Shown here in pieces: positions 1 through 12,290 of a DNA stretch of 64,000 nt. A program made the translations under genes and the position numbers. Every line of letters begins with the position of its first letter. Positions within the stretch are counted from its first letter, which is position 1. Source of the DNA: Karstenula rhodostoma CBS 690.94 (taxonomy: Eukaryota; Ascomycota; Dothideomycetes; Pleosporales; Didymosphaeriaceae); contig MU001492.1 in NCBI GenBank assembly GCA_010093485.1, forward strand, positions 853,571-917,570. The letters are read 5' to 3'. Below the pieces are notes generated by a model. The model had not been told where the DNA came from. It ran no database searches and saw only the letters and a program-made list of their open reading frames with translations.

Positions 1-24
1 ATTCCCGAACAGCCATATGGCTAC

Positions 25-3000
25 TTATCCCGTCCCTGAACTCGACTGACTGTCCGACCTCTTCGGTAACATGATCTCCTCCAAAGCTACGCTTCTCCTT
101 CTCGCGCCCATTGCTCCGAGCAGACTTGGTCTTATGCTGCCTCCTACGCTTATGTGCCCTTCATCGTTGCCCTGCCTGCGGCCCGCAATTGTACTGCCAC
201 CATGGATGACATTTCCACTCAAAGACCACCCGCTATTAGCTGGGCTCGCGCTGGAGACGAACACTGCTGGGGGCAAGCCTAGATTTGGAATGTTGCTGTC
301 GAGGACGGGGAGTATGCGGGGAGATGGCGAAGGATGTGGCGCTTGCTTGAATGCCTCGGTAGCATAAAACGCTTGCAGAAGAGTAGCATTTGAGCAGAAT
401 GCTTCAAGCTCATCCTTAACCTGCTCCGGAGTCTGTGTTATACCAGTAGTAGCTGACGCGGAAGTTGCTGTGATTGGCGTAGGGGTAGCGGATGGTTTAT
501 CCTGCAACGCACTGTGCAGGAGGCTAGAGTCCTGGACGGGACGGGCGAGCGGACTGGAGAATGGCGACCGATGTGGGTTCGCACGTTCTGCTGGGGTTGT
601 GGGCATCCGGTCTTTGTCGTTCACTGTGCGTTTATGCTCATACGGGTCCGTCGGTCTGAACCTGCTTGTGTCCTTTGCGCGATTATGTGCTAGGCGATTT
701 GCTAACACTGCGAAGTTGCCATCGTGTAAGATTTGTGCCATGAGTGTACCGCTCTTATGAATGAACTGTGTGTACTGGTAATCTGGACTTCCCCAAGAGT
801 ACGCCACTTCTACATCGGCAGGGAAGGAATCAGCAGATTCGATATCCAGCACGAAGTTCAGCCTACGCAGCAGAGCTTTGTGGTACGCGAACTTATCGTT
901 TTTGACGTATTGTGGTGAAAATTGAGATGAATCCCAGCCAGCATCAGTCTGTGTTTGAGGTGGTTGTAGAGCAAGCTTGATTAAATATGGTTCGCGAAAA
1001 GGGTGATGGTCGGCAATGTTCGACGCTTCCGCGATTGGCACCTCAACCAACTTCAGGCCGTACTTTTCGACACTGGTGGCCCAAGACACGATAGCGTCCT
1101 CGATCAGTTTCGCCGTTACATTCATCCAATCGATGCGGATGTGGTAACAATTATCTGGATTAGACAAACGGTCGTAGTGCAGCGAGATGATCTCTGGGCG
1201 GTAGGAACGCTTGCGAGGGTCCACGTCGTAACGCATAACACGCGACAAGAGAACTTTACGTTTGGGGGTGCCCGAGCGAGTAGGCGTTTTCCCTCCGTCT
1301 TTCTCGGAACCTACGCTTGACGAGTCGCTAGTACTCGGGCGTGAGCGCAAGCTTCTAGAAGCCAAAGGCGAAGTACGTGAGCCATCGGAGAGAGGCGCAT
1401 AGGGAACAGATCGATCAGGTTTACGGATGCCAAACCAGCCAGTCTTTGATTCAGGTCGTGGGGCCCAATATTCGGGAGCGACCGAGTAGAAGAAGTTTCC
1501 GTCACGGAATGCATGCCGTTTTTGGACGTGGTGGAAGAGGCCCTTCCTCATGAGTTGGTTTCCTAAGTCCACAGCTTCGTCGCGTGTTTCAATATCGTTG
1601 AAATTTGATAGCAGCCAACTTGTAAGGTCGAAGCCAAGGAAACAATTGTAGTGCAACCGCATGTGCCAACGTCGGTCAAGCATAGGGATACCACCTTCAC
1701 CTTGGATATCTTCAGCAAGCTTCTTTATGTCAATATTGGATGTGTGGTATTGCTCAGTCTCTGAGAAGATTGACGTTGGAAACTCGCTATCGGTGTCATT
1801 GATCAGAGAATTGTCTGCACCTGCAGCAACTATAGCGGAGGGGTCACGAGTTTGATATTCAATCGCAAGGGGATTCGGGTCCTTTTGTTTCCGACTATTC
1901 GTAGCCTGGAAATGACGCTCCTCAGGTGGAATGTAGCGGTACTTTTGCCATACCTGAGTTAGCTTCCGAATACCTTCGAGCCGAATTTCTTCCTCGGAGT
2001 CTTCAGCTAGCATTGGTAGCGGTCGTCTATTGATAGTTGGTAGATCCACCGGTATCAGCACAAAACGAGCTCTCCAAAACCGTAGCACTTCGGAGAATTC
2101 GTCTTGGTATCCGGCTAGGAAGGTATCAATGAAATTCCAATTGTACTCCTTGCGAGGTGGACGAAGTATGACATCTCGTGGCTCATAGTTGTCTTCAAAA
2201 GCTGTTCGGATGTATGGTCTATAAGGGAAAGGTGTATCAATACCAGCTGATGACTGGAGCGCTGTTGTAGGTTTGCGACTGTATCGCTTGATCTCAACCT
2301 CGCCGCCAGCAACACATACAAGTTGGTGAATATTGTTCCCGATGCTGAGAAAGACGGTGTCGCCGTCACTCGACATGTAATCCGCATCGAAAATGTTGGA
2401 AAGGTCCAATTCACGGCGTCCTGAGAAGTCTGCTACTGCTGGGCCAACACTGATTTGGAAGCCATGGGATAAACGGAATGCAATGAGTTCGCGAACAAGA
2501 GACTCCCTGGACTTAGGAGCTTCGAGCATCTCTTCGTCATCATTTTGTGTGATCTTGTATGGACTTTCGTTATACTCCGTCGCCAGCTGCTCAGGACTAG
2601 GAAAGTATTCGTTCGTCAGGGGTACTGCAGCTGGAGAGCACAATGATTTCCATTTCACGGAAGCAGTCTTCAGTCGTTTGGGGAACACATGCTGCCAACG
2701 TCGGAACTGGCTGGCAATGCTGATGTTGTTCTTTTTTGGGTTGCAGGGGTTGACTAATACAGCCCATGGAGCGATGGCGCTGGTAGGTGATAACGTCCGG
2801 GGTATTTCTTTGGCGCCGCCGCTCGTAGACATCAAGTTCAAGTCCGGTTTTGGAGGAATGGATTCGCCTAAGGCACGCGAGCCCGCAAGTAAGAAAGTGG
2901 ATCCAGGGTCTTTGATAACCGAGCTTGGATGAGACGGGATCGAAGTCCTTATTGAGCGTAAGCCTTTAACTGTTTCGACTGAACGACCCGCATTGCCTGG

Positions 3001-5857
3001 CGAAGATGATTCGTCTGACGACAGGCCTGCTCGAGATGCACTTCTGATAGCAATGGGTTGTGATTTTTCTACTCTTGTACTTGCTAACTTCTCAGCAATA
3101 ACACCCTTGTGGGTTACACACCCCGAGGTCAACTTGGCGGGTTTGACTTTTCCAGGTGTGATGTCGATGGTGGCCTGGCCGATGGCTGCCTCGGTTGTCA
3201 CTTTAGGGGCTGCACCTCTCTTTCCGCCAAAACTGATCTGTCTAAGAAACCATCGTGCAGGGTTCGTTTCGCTTGCCATAGGGGTTGTTGTGGTCGTGCG
3301 AACTAACGGTGGAGATCCGATGTCTTTTGGAGGGCTATGTCCTCTACTTGGCGCGGGCGAATCGCGTGGAGTTGAGTACCGTGAAATACGAGGATCGCTT
3401 GAGTCTCCAGAACCACCTCTTCTATGCGACATTGGTCTATGCTTCGAACTGTTCGATTGGGCCCCTGCCATTTGCCGGGCCAGCACATCCGCTCGTGGTA
3501 AACCAGGGCCGTTGTATTCAGGTGCTTGGAATGCGTTTGTCTCCCCGGATACGTATCGCATGACTTGAGAAAATCCTGGGTTTGGTTGAGGTCGAGACGC
3601 CTTTCCATGGGACGTTGCAACACTACGGTAAGAGGACGCCAAGAATGAGCCCTTAACCGCCTGTTCTGCTGTGTCAACTTTGGCAGTCGAAACAGTGGAT
3701 TGTTTTACGAGCTGGGATTGCGCGTGGCGCATGTGCTTGTCCATCCGAGGTGTGAACACATTGCTGTCAAAATCATCCATCCACCTCTCATGCAATTTTT
3801 TCACCTCATCAAGCTCGTTTCCGGATTTTCCTTCGGTGCTATTCGATGGGAGTTTTCCTGGCACCTCGGTTACGTCTCGGGTGACACAGACAACAGCGGT
3901 CGAAGGAGTCTCTATTTTCTCGCGTAGTCGCTGGGGGTAAACCGGATCTTCTTCTAAGTAGGGCATCGATATGTCGCCCAGTTCATTCTCCGTGGACCCC
4001 ATCATTTGCAGTTCGTACATTCGACACCTGAGCGCAAAAGATCCGCTTTTCTTTTGTACCTTTTTGACGATTTTTTCGGAATTTCGCACTCTGGCAAGCT
4101 CAAGAATTTCTTCGAATGGACCGGACCAGAATGATATATCGACCCAGTGGGGCATTGCGTACCGCCATTGCTCTTGGTCTTGGACATCTGACGGATCTCC
4201 GAGAATGATCGGAGGGACCTGCCGAGGAGATCTTCGCATCACTGATCCAAAGTTCGGTTGGTTTTGGCGAGGCGTCTTCTCGTCGTAATAATCAAAATCC
4301 TTTGCCGATGTTTTTTGGTCCTCATCATCGCTCGCATCTCCATGCAAACTCGATACAGAGCGAGGGCTCCGGTACTTGAATAGCGGCACAGAATGCAACG
4401 GCATTGGTGACAGGCACACGAGATCGATACCTATGCCAGAACCCACAAGGGTGTCTGTCGTCAACTTGAGCATGTTGTAATCGACCTCGAAGACACCAGT
4501 GCCAGCGGTAACAACGATAACGGAGATACCGGTTCGCACCAGGTCTCGATCAATGTAGTCCTTTGCAAACTGGGCACCAGCCAGATTGATTGCTTCGAGA
4601 ATGTTGCCTTGGGCAGCCGTAGAGGGTTTACCAGCGATGATAAGCTGAGGTTCCGGCTGTCCAGGAATCGCAACATCTGCTGTCGATGATGAATAGTCTC
4701 GCCTAGGAATGAGTGAGACATCCTTTAGGAATGAGCGAAACTCTTTCTTCAGCTGGTATAAGATGTTGACCCAGTCTCCACTGGCCATGTCGGAGACCAC
4801 AACACGGTAGTAATCGCGAAAACGACCACTTCGATTGTCGAAACCCTTGTTGTCGGTAGTATCATTAGGTTGTTTCGGTGTAGACTCAGGGTCATACTGC
4901 ATCCTAGTAAAGAGTATGATCGTCACAAGATGCCTTGCATTGATCCTCAACCAACGCTTGAAGAGATCTGGTAAGAAGCCATTAACCACCTTGTTGAACA
5001 TAATCTCTCCGGCACCCTCGGCGTCGAAATCCCACATCTCTTTTGACATCTGAATGAAGAGCGTGTAACGAGCAGATTCGCTGCGGAACACAGGCTTCGT
5101 TACGGAAGAAAAGTAGCCGGAATGCGTTGACTGTCCGTCGATGTATACGTTTTTCACCGTTGCTTTGATTGTTCCCATGAAGAGCAGCTTTTGCCCTCGA
5201 TACACGGTGCGGTTACTCAACTCTGCTATCGACATGCGCCACATGTCAGCTCGTGCCAGGTATTCATCACGGAATGTGACCTCCACGTGAGAAGCAGAGT
5301 GTTTATGCTCATCGGCCTAGCTATGTCAGCATCACATCACGATAGTCCATACGGCCCTGTCCTACCAACGTAACAACAACCTGCATGCGATTGCGCAGTC
5401 CGAATACTCTGGCAATGTTTTCGGCGATTGAGACTTGCAAGTTGGAATGCTTTGATCTCAGGTCGGTCGGGAAAGGTTTCGCAACAAAAATGTACGACTT
5501 TTCCGTATCCACTTCACGATCTTCTTGGATAACTGATCCATTCTCGTCAAGCGTGACCTTGATGGATCCTCTGTGACTCCTTCTCGAAAGCGAGTCCGTA
5601 GTTGCATCCTTGAATTCATCGGCTTTCGTCTGGATGCTATCATTTCCGACATTTCTTGATGACAATTGAAAGTCACGGGTAGCTGTACCGTACTTGAGAG
5701 CTATAACTTGAATTAAAGACCCCGGTGTGGCTGGAAGCTCTGAAAACTTATCGCTATTGAAGACAACATCATCTCTTGAGAAATTCTCGTCATGTGTCCA
5801 GAGTGTGCAAACCTTCTGCACTCGCGTACGCTTTCCGTTGACGATAGACCTGGACAT
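25..5857 (-). CDS. IML1: Iml1, SEACIT/GATOR1 subunit (DEPDC5 orthologue)
   Basis: Two exons, 5857-5366 and 5316-25, joined across a 49-nt intron (5317-5365; donor GTAGGA, CTGACA branch point, acceptor CTAG). The predicted protein is about 1,926 aa. The junction restores the conserved stretch ending ASHVEVTFRDEYLARADMWR, typical of Iml1/DEPDC5. Exon 1 opens with the VCTLWTHDENFS block of the N-terminal domain. A DEP domain lies near residues 1380-1450 (FLGFDLTSWLLSNF). Large serine-rich linkers separate the domains, as usual for fungal Iml1. By family knowledge, Iml1 is the GAP subunit acting on Gtr1/RagA at the vacuole and represses TORC1 on amino-acid starvation. I chose the ATG at 5857 because no upstream in-frame ATG is seen before a stop; an extra short 5' exon cannot be excluded. 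Stop TAA is at 25-27. It is divergent from the FNIP-like gene. Confidence 0.95.
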
Positions 5858-8146
5858 ATCTTGGACTTGCTCACCAGCTGCGGTCAACTGATAGCTGTGT
5901 GCAAGTGTCTTTCATTTCGATTGGAGATTAACCAGAACGCGGTTATCAACGGGCAGGTTGGAGGTGCATCACCGCCACGCTCAGGGCCCTATGATGGAAG
6001 CTAATGGAAGCGATCACCCATGCATATGGCTGGTGAAGGTGCTTAGCTCGCGACGTTTGCTTGAACCTTGGTCATTGTGCTAGCGCTGGTCTTGGCAATG
6101 CTCAAGCGCGAGCCTTCTAGCCCACTTGCGCTAATACTAATGCAGGCTATCAGACCACGAGCAAAGTACCACAGCTGTCCAGAGGCTGCATCAGAACTAG
6201 ACAAGCAGGAACATCATGAATTATCGTGGTCGTTTCATGAGTACGTCATACGACTATCAGACCAATTTCTCGACTTAAGATGAACTAGGACTGGGACCAC
6301 AAACTATCATTGGAGGGGACATGATCTACTCTTTGACCTCCTCAGTAGGATAGTGAACGTTCTCATCAACGTTTATGGGCTGAAGTGTTACAAAGTTGGG
6401 CTAGCTTGGATAGTCCGCTCTTGAGCACATTCGTTCTTTGGCCCTATACCGATATGAGGCAGCGCTCGTTGGCCTACCCTTCCTTCAATCTGCGCAGGAC
6501 AACATCGTCTTCACAATCGTGTCGCATGTGACACAGACAACTTGCTCACCGTGAAAACCCCCAAATCAAGACAATCCTAGTCCCATGACGATTTCAAGAT
6601 CCAGTCATATGCAACCCAGGCGCCCGGTAACAAGTTTTTCATGGTGGACGGGGATAAAGACTGCGGCCCTGTACTTGACCAAGCACTTGCTTGCGATATT
6701 AGCGGTGGAAAAATGCCTCTGCGTTCGAGAGACGCAACCACACAAACTCGGATCGGTCGGTACTGTGTTATGCACGTATCTTGCCTTTGCTGAACGCAAC
6801 ATAATGGCAAGCTTGCTCCCGGAATCGAACGTCAATTAACCGCACTACGTAGACTACAAGCGCACCATGACATAGTAAATGCACAAAATACGCCGTAGAA
6901 AGTTGCCAGCTATTCAAGACTAAGGTTGCACTGCCGGTAAGTTTAGCCTCAAGCCGAACGTCAAGACGGCGAACAGGCAAAGTGCCTGCAATGGGACGTT
7001 GGTATGTACGGGAGAACCGGGGGTCCGGGGTACGTTTTTAGCGAAAACATGGTGGTCGAAGTTACCGCCCCAGGCGGTCTAATCGTCAGGGTGGACGTTG
7101 GTACAGGATCACCGATGTTGACCACTGGAACATGATTTACGCATTTGAGCGCGCGTTGATGCAGTTTTTGTAGATGGTCATTAGCAGATTGTTGGGACGA
7201 CGGTGAGATTGGTTCGGGTGACAAGTCGAGGACCCGCAAGGATTTGGGCCGGTATCGGGGACTGTAAAGACGGCGAATAGGTGGGGTAATAACTCGTGCG
7301 TTTCTGGGGTGCGCTGCTTGTTGGTATAAGGCAAAACGTCAAGCGTGCTAGTGGCTATGAGGCTTCCTGCTACGGGTGCAGACGGGAGCTCTCAAAGTGT
7401 ACCACGGAGGCCGCGAGAGCAGCAGCTTCGCGTGATCTATACCTGGCCACGGTTACCTGTTCAAGCACTGTGCGCCAATGTTAGCTGGTGTTGTCGTACA
7501 AGATGAAGATAGTCACATCTACATACCTTCTAGGCAGGCGGAGGTGACGGTGACGTGGAGCCGGCAAAATGCTGTTGAACTGATAGCAGCCCATTTCCAC
7601 GCTAGAGAGCGTCTGGCCATGGCAGTGAATGCGTGCATTTACCAGCAGCAAGACCACTCGACTGAAGGCTGGATTTGGCGTCCCGGTCGCACTTGCATGA
7701 TGCTCTTGCCATGAGGTGGTTCACGCGCGGCTTGTCTCTTGTGGATTCCAGTCGACAACTCGGTGCATGTGAACGGACGGGAAGCATCGAACCAGGCTGC
7801 GGCTGCAGTGAGACGTAGGCGACGGTGCGGGCCAGCGTCTCCAAGTCGCAGCCGGGGGATCCTGGTGGGTGATCTGCATGTGCAAGTAGGGATGTGTACT
7901 GGGTACCAGTGAGCAGCGGGCGACCCACGGTGATTGAGGCTGGCGGGAGGGCGTGTGGATGTGATGTGATGGACGAGAGCGCGCAGACGACAACGGGTGA
8001 CGGCTCTCAGCGCGTCATTCCTTAGCATTAGCATCCATCAGACGGGAGCGAAGAGAGGGAGGGCCTTGACAAGCGTCGGGAGGCAGGCAGGAGGAATACC
8101 TATACTATACTGTGTAGGTACACAGTACATAGTACATGTACACGGT

Positions 8147-8192
8147 GCACGACGCCCGACGCACGACGCACGACGCACGACGCACGATGCAC
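8147..8192. repeat. Heptanucleotide tandem repeat (GCACGAC)n
   Basis: Five or so slightly imperfect copies of a 7-bp unit, about 435-480 bp upstream of the FNIP-like start codon. Seen directly. It is a probable promoter or 5' UTR microsatellite with no assigned function. Confidence 0.85.
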
Positions 8193-8315
8193 TTCGGCTC
8201 GCTCGCTCCATCGCTCTCGGTGCCGCAGCCCTTCACCGCCATTGTATAACTAAGCGCGTCATCAGCCTGGCCGCTCTCAGGCCTTCACGCCGCGCCCCTC
8301 GTTGCTCCACCGACC

Positions 8316-8351
8316 GTCTCGTCTCGTCTCGTCTCGTCTCGCCTCGCCTCG
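8316..8351. repeat. Pentanucleotide tandem repeat (TCTCG/CCTCG)n
   Basis: Seven consecutive pentamers, first TCTCG then CCTCG, about 300 bp upstream of the FNIP-like start codon. The stretch is pyrimidine-rich on the plus strand, as is common in fungal promoters and 5' UTRs. Confidence 0.85.
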
Positions 8352-8382
8352 CGCGCGACATCGCGGCCCACACGCGCTCGCC

Positions 8383-8413
8383 GCCTCTGCCTCTGCCTCT
8401 GCCTCTGCCTCCC
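8383..8413. repeat. Hexanucleotide tandem repeat (TCTGCC)n
   Basis: About five copies of a CTCTGC-type hexamer in the probable 5' UTR or promoter of the FNIP-like gene. It is the third short tandem repeat within 270 bp. Confidence 0.85.
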
Positions 8414-8627
8414 CACACGACGAGCCCGCCGGAGTCGACTCGGCCGCCGCGTTGAAGCCTCCTCGCTCCGGGACCCGCCCGCCGAACCAGAACGCGCGCT
8501 GCCATGGGCTGTCCACGCCCGACGCTCCCCCAAGTTGCTCGCCAGGCCTTCTACTGCGGCTTCCTGAACAACTGCTGAGACGCGCCCCGGTTCCTTCCAT
8601 GGCTGCGGCATGCGCCCGGTAGGAGAC

Positions 8628-11600
8628 ATGCTCGGCCAATTCTTCAGCGGCCGCAAGGGCGCGCAGCCGCATCCGTCGCCCGCGCCCACGCTCGACTCTG
8701 CCACCGAGGAGTCGCACACCCGCCACCTGCTCTACCCCGACACGAGCACCCTCTACCACCCCGACGGCCAGCCGTACCCGCTGCACGGAGCCGCCCTCTC
8801 GCTGGGCACCGCCCACGACGGGCCGCTGCCCGAGATCGACCTCGAGTTCCCCCGCGACTGCCGCATCCTCATCGCCCAGGATGAGTCCAAGAGCACCCAC
8901 AAGACACTCCTGTTTGATTCCAAGCCAGGCCCTCTCCGCCCCGAGTCGCCCACCCAGCCGAATGCCCGTTCGCGCGTCTTTGGCGCACTCGGTGGCACAA
9001 GCACCGCGGGCCCCTCGTTCGGGGGCATGCATGCGCGCCGCGCCTCGCTCGTCACCGAGTCCACCCCGCGCTCGCCCACCGTCGCCGCCTTTACGCGCTC
9101 GCGAACCCGCGGGAATTCCATCTCGTCCATGCCCAACATCGACGAACACGCGCAGACACAGGCAAAAGCACAAGCGAAATCAAAAGAGTCCACGGATCTT
9201 GTCAATGCCGCTCTGGAGTGCATGTTCGGCAACACGCCCATGAACTACCGAGGCAACTCGAATAAAATACACATAGTGCCCTTGGAGTCCAAGCCCGCCG
9301 ATCCGAGTGTTGCCGTCCCTCCCATACAAGACGGTACAAATTCGCTGGGCAGATCAGAAGGCCTCAGAAGGAGGAGTAACCTGGCCAAGTCCTTCACACC
9401 TGGCAACGCCCCTCCCGAACTAGCAGTCGGCGAGAGCAGCGGTGTCACCGCGAAAGAATCCAGAAGGCGCACCATCTTCATTACGCGCATGTTCTCCGTC
9501 ACCATTCCCGATGACGAGCAAGACACGTCAAACGTGCGCACTCCAACGCCACAAAGCTCCGTTGGCACAGGCAACGGCTTTCCATTTCCGAGTCCGAATG
9601 CCAGAGGGCCCCAGAAGTTACCGCCATCCCGGAAAAGCCCCATGTATGCCATCACTATCATTTTGCACCTGCCAATCGGCGCCCCTTCGTCCACTCTTCG
9701 ACCACCGTCTCGGCCGGGTCAGTCTAAGACGCAGCACTTGTCCACCTCAGCGCCAGGAAACGACTCCCTGGGGTCGTCATTGGATTCAGATCGTCGAGCT
9801 GGATGGTCTTGGGTCGATGGCAACTTTGGTGTCGACTCGCTACTATCCATGTCTCTGAGCAGCGACGTAGACGACCGTGTCGATGTTGTTGGCCAACACT
9901 GGGATGTCATCATGCGAACTCTCACCAGCCTTCAGTTCGTTGTCCAGGAGAAAATATTAGCCAACTTGAAGGCAGCCCAGGCAAATGCTGTTCCTTTGCT
10001 TCATCAACCTCGCGTACAACCATCCCGCTCGAGCCTCCGAAGCACGACTAGCCTGCCAGCGCGCCGAGTTGTGGCGTTGCAACCAAATTCTCTCATGTTC
10101 GACGCTGATATTAAGAAGGCAGTTGATTTAGCAGGTAGCCGGGTGGTCAGTGGCATGCGAATACCTCGCGTCATGACTGGACAGAGTAAATGGGGTGTTT
10201 GGCGCGAGGAAGCACGATGGCTTGGAAGGTGGGCAGGTGGGAAAGAAGAAAACTTCTTCTTCTTTATCCTGTTGACTGCCTTCCTTGGAAATCATACTGA
10301 GTGGCTCAATGTGCTTGGCCCGAAGCTGCATCGCAGACGCCATCGAGAGCAGCAGAAGGTCAATGCAGGTGACAATCTCATCATCCCGAATCGGACCGTC
10401 ATCGTTTCGCCGGACAAGATGGCTGCACGGCGACTGATCTTCCTCCTCGCTGCTTTCCTTCCACCAAACACATTGAGCTCGTACGATGTCTCGCCCATGC
10501 GACCGAGCACGTCCGCGTCCTTGCGCGGGTACTCTCAATCTCCGCCGACAAATATGCCACCGTCTCGAAAACATTCATTGCGTCGGCAAATTAACCGACG
10601 ACCTCGCGGTAAAGACAGCCAAATTAACATACGTCTCCAGCCTCCCACTGCAGATGATACAGGCCCATCCAACCTTGAACCTCTGGATAAAAGCACGGAT
10701 CCTGGTGTAAACGAATTCCCGGAAATGCCGCGTCATTCCCGCCGTTCTTCTGCTCACTCTGTACGCACGAGCCTAATCATGTCGTCGATGTCTGACACCG
10801 CTGCTCTCACAAAGTCCACAAGCGCTGCCGTGTCTACTGGTGCACCCAACAATGACGCTCCGGTGCCTCATTTTGCTCTTCCCAGGACAAAGTCTGGACC
10901 GATGCCTGATTACAGACCCGAAAGTAACGATAGTTTAGCCTCTACCAATCTGATGAATACTTTGCAAAGAAGCAGTATAGGTCATGCGAGCAATCCCAGT
11001 ACCGATTCCGGCAACAACAGATGGAGCGGCTTCATGAGCTTCTGGGGAGGCAGGCGTGGCTCTTCCACCGACCAGAGCGATTACCTGCAGACAACAGATG
11101 ATGGCCTAGGTGTTGCAGGCTCAGTCTGCAGAGGCCAGGAGCGGCCTCGTTCTCAATTGGAACAGATGGTACAGGAGCTTTCGATGGATGGTGTATTTGG
11201 AGAAAACGATCCGTTTGATCCGTCAACGAGTCACATGGTTCCCACTGGCGAAGACTTCCCGGAGACTTATCCCGTTGGCTCTAGTGGAGTCCCTGCTTCA
11301 GCCGCACGACCCATCCCAGAACGTCCGAAGACGTTCGACACTGCTCTGAAGCTTTCCGTGAACGAAAAAGACGGGGTTATCGACGTTGATATACCGCTAC
11401 CCGAGTTTGGATCTCCGCTTCAATCACCTCTGTTAGGAGGATACGGCTCCGTTCCTAGCCAGCAAGGCTCCAGCTATGGTGAATCTTCGGTCCTATCAAT
11501 GCCCTATTGCGAACCTGAGCAATCGGTTAATGCTGCCGGTTGGTTGAAGCAATTCCATCCTGATTTTGCTGTTCAGGCTATTAGGCCATACAATGAATTA

Positions 11601-12290
11601 GAGCGTGATATCAAATGGGCTATGAGCGCGGAGCCAAGTCCCATTACTTCGGCTGCCACTCCTACGCTGGAGCAAGGCCCGCTCGAGCGATGGGTCGATG
11701 TCTGTTCTGCACTCATCGCAGATACCAGAACTTTTAGTATCAAGCGAATCAGCCTGCGACGCCTCATTCGACTCATTCCCACTCCAACATACCAAGCATC
11801 TGCTATGACACCTGGTATCTCTGGTATGCCACCCGGACGGTCGCAATATGGCAATCCTTACAACACCGGAGCTGCCGTGCCAATGATGACTGAGATGCAC
11901 CTAGCGGAGAAGTTTATTGAAGAGCAGATCATGGACTTTGATGCGACTCTCATTAATGCTGTCGATCGTTGCCTAGCGCAGTCGGGGCAAGGCTCCTCCC
12001 GCGCCCAATCCGCCAGCTCTTCGCGTTCAAGTTCCAGGCGAGGACGACGCGACACTCGTACAGTAACGGATGCACCACCACACGTCGAAGTCCCGCAAAC
12101 TGATTGCAAAGCCGTGATCTTCGATGCCCTCGAGGTAGTGGTGAAGAATGTAACGGCTGAACGCGATACCAAGCATGTCGCAAACGACGACACCGTAACA
12201 GAAAGAAAAGGCAAGGGTGATGTTGCTAGGACTGCGACTGACTCTTCTTTGAAAGAAGGCATACGACGCTGGCTCGCTGAAGTGGAGTGA
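8628..12290 (+). CDS. Folliculin-interacting protein (FNIP/Lst4 family)
   Basis: Intronless frame of 1,220 aa from ATG 8628 (MLGQFFSG). An in-frame ATG at 8610 adds six residues; I prefer 8628 because fungal members commonly begin MLG. FNIP N-terminal blocks are visible: RDCRILIAQDE (about residue 80), FITRMFSVTIPDDE (about 285) and SPMYAITIILHLP (about 340). A DENN-type middle follows (WREEARWLGRWAGG near 525). The end, EGIRRWLAEVE, matches the family C-terminus. Long Ser/Pro-rich linkers are typical. By family knowledge, Lst4 pairs with Lst7/folliculin as a GAP for Gtr2/RagC at the vacuole, promoting TORC1 signalling. It is divergent from IML1, another Rag regulator. The family call is strong; Lst4 orthology is inferred. 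Confidence 0.9.
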   Translation: MLGQFFSGRKGAQPHPSPAPTLDSATEESHTRHLLYPDTSTLYHPDGQPYPLHGAALSLGTAHDGPLPEIDLEFPRDCRILIAQDESKSTHKTLLFDSKPGPLRPESPTQPNARSRVFGALGGTSTAGPSFGGMHARRASLVTESTPRSPTVAAFTRSRTRGNSISSMPNIDEHAQTQAKAQAKSKESTDLVNAALECMFGNTPMNYRGNSNKIHIVPLESKPADPSVAVPPIQDGTNSLGRSEGLRRRSNLAKSFTPGNAPPELAVGESSGVTAKESRRRTIFITRMFSVTIPDDEQDTSNVRTPTPQSSVGTGNGFPFPSPNARGPQKLPPSRKSPMYAITIILHLPIGAPSSTLRPPSRPGQSKTQHLSTSAPGNDSLGSSLDSDRRAGWSWVDGNFGVDSLLSMSLSSDVDDRVDVVGQHWDVIMRTLTSLQFVVQEKILANLKAAQANAVPLLHQPRVQPSRSSLRSTTSLPARRVVALQPNSLMFDADIKKAVDLAGSRVVSGMRIPRVMTGQSKWGVWREEARWLGRWAGGKEENFFFFILLTAFLGNHTEWLNVLGPKLHRRRHREQQKVNAGDNLIIPNRTVIVSPDKMAARRLIFLLAAFLPPNTLSSYDVSPMRPSTSASLRGYSQSPPTNMPPSRKHSLRRQINRRPRGKDSQINIRLQPPTADDTGPSNLEPLDKSTDPGVNEFPEMPRHSRRSSAHSVRTSLIMSSMSDTAALTKSTSAAVSTGAPNNDAPVPHFALPRTKSGPMPDYRPESNDSLASTNLMNTLQRSSIGHASNPSTDSGNNRWSGFMSFWGGRRGSSTDQSDYLQTTDDGLGVAGSVCRGQERPRSQLEQMVQELSMDGVFGENDPFDPSTSHMVPTGEDFPETYPVGSSGVPASAARPIPERPKTFDTALKLSVNEKDGVIDVDIPLPEFGSPLQSPLLGGYGSVPSQQGSSYGESSVLSMPYCEPEQSVNAAGWLKQFHPDFAVQAIRPYNELERDIKWAMSAEPSPITSAATPTLEQGPLERWVDVCSALIADTRTFSIKRISLRRLIRLIPTPTYQASAMTPGISGMPPGRSQYGNPYNTGAAVPMMTEMHLAEKFIEEQIMDFDATLINAVDRCLAQSGQGSSRAQSASSSRSSSRRGRRDTRTVTDAPPHVEVPQTDCKAVIFDALEVVVKNVTAERDTKHVANDDTVTERKGKGDVARTATDSSLKEGIRRWLAEVE

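Larger units (their letters stand above)
5858..8609. other. Divergent intergenic region between IML1 and the FNIP-like gene
   Basis: About 2.75 kb without a supported gene. Short open frames exist on both strands but have no family resemblance and erratic codon use. The IML1 promoter should lie at the left end and the FNIP-like promoter and 5' UTR at the right. The right end (8140-8420) holds three short GC-rich tandem repeats, listed separately. A tRNA B-box-like motif near 6826 fails on stem pairing. Nothing else is recognisable. Confidence 0.6.

Noticed and set aside
6826..6840. tRNA B-box-like motif (complement of GGAATCGAACG)
   Set aside because: The T-stem does not pair, no A-box lies at the right distance and no acceptor stem can be drawn.
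8277..9173. 298-residue open frame on the minus strand over the 5' part of the FNIP-like gene
   Set aside because: Arg/Gly/Ala-rich low-complexity translation produced by the GC-rich third positions of the real gene on the other strand; no domain or plausible start.
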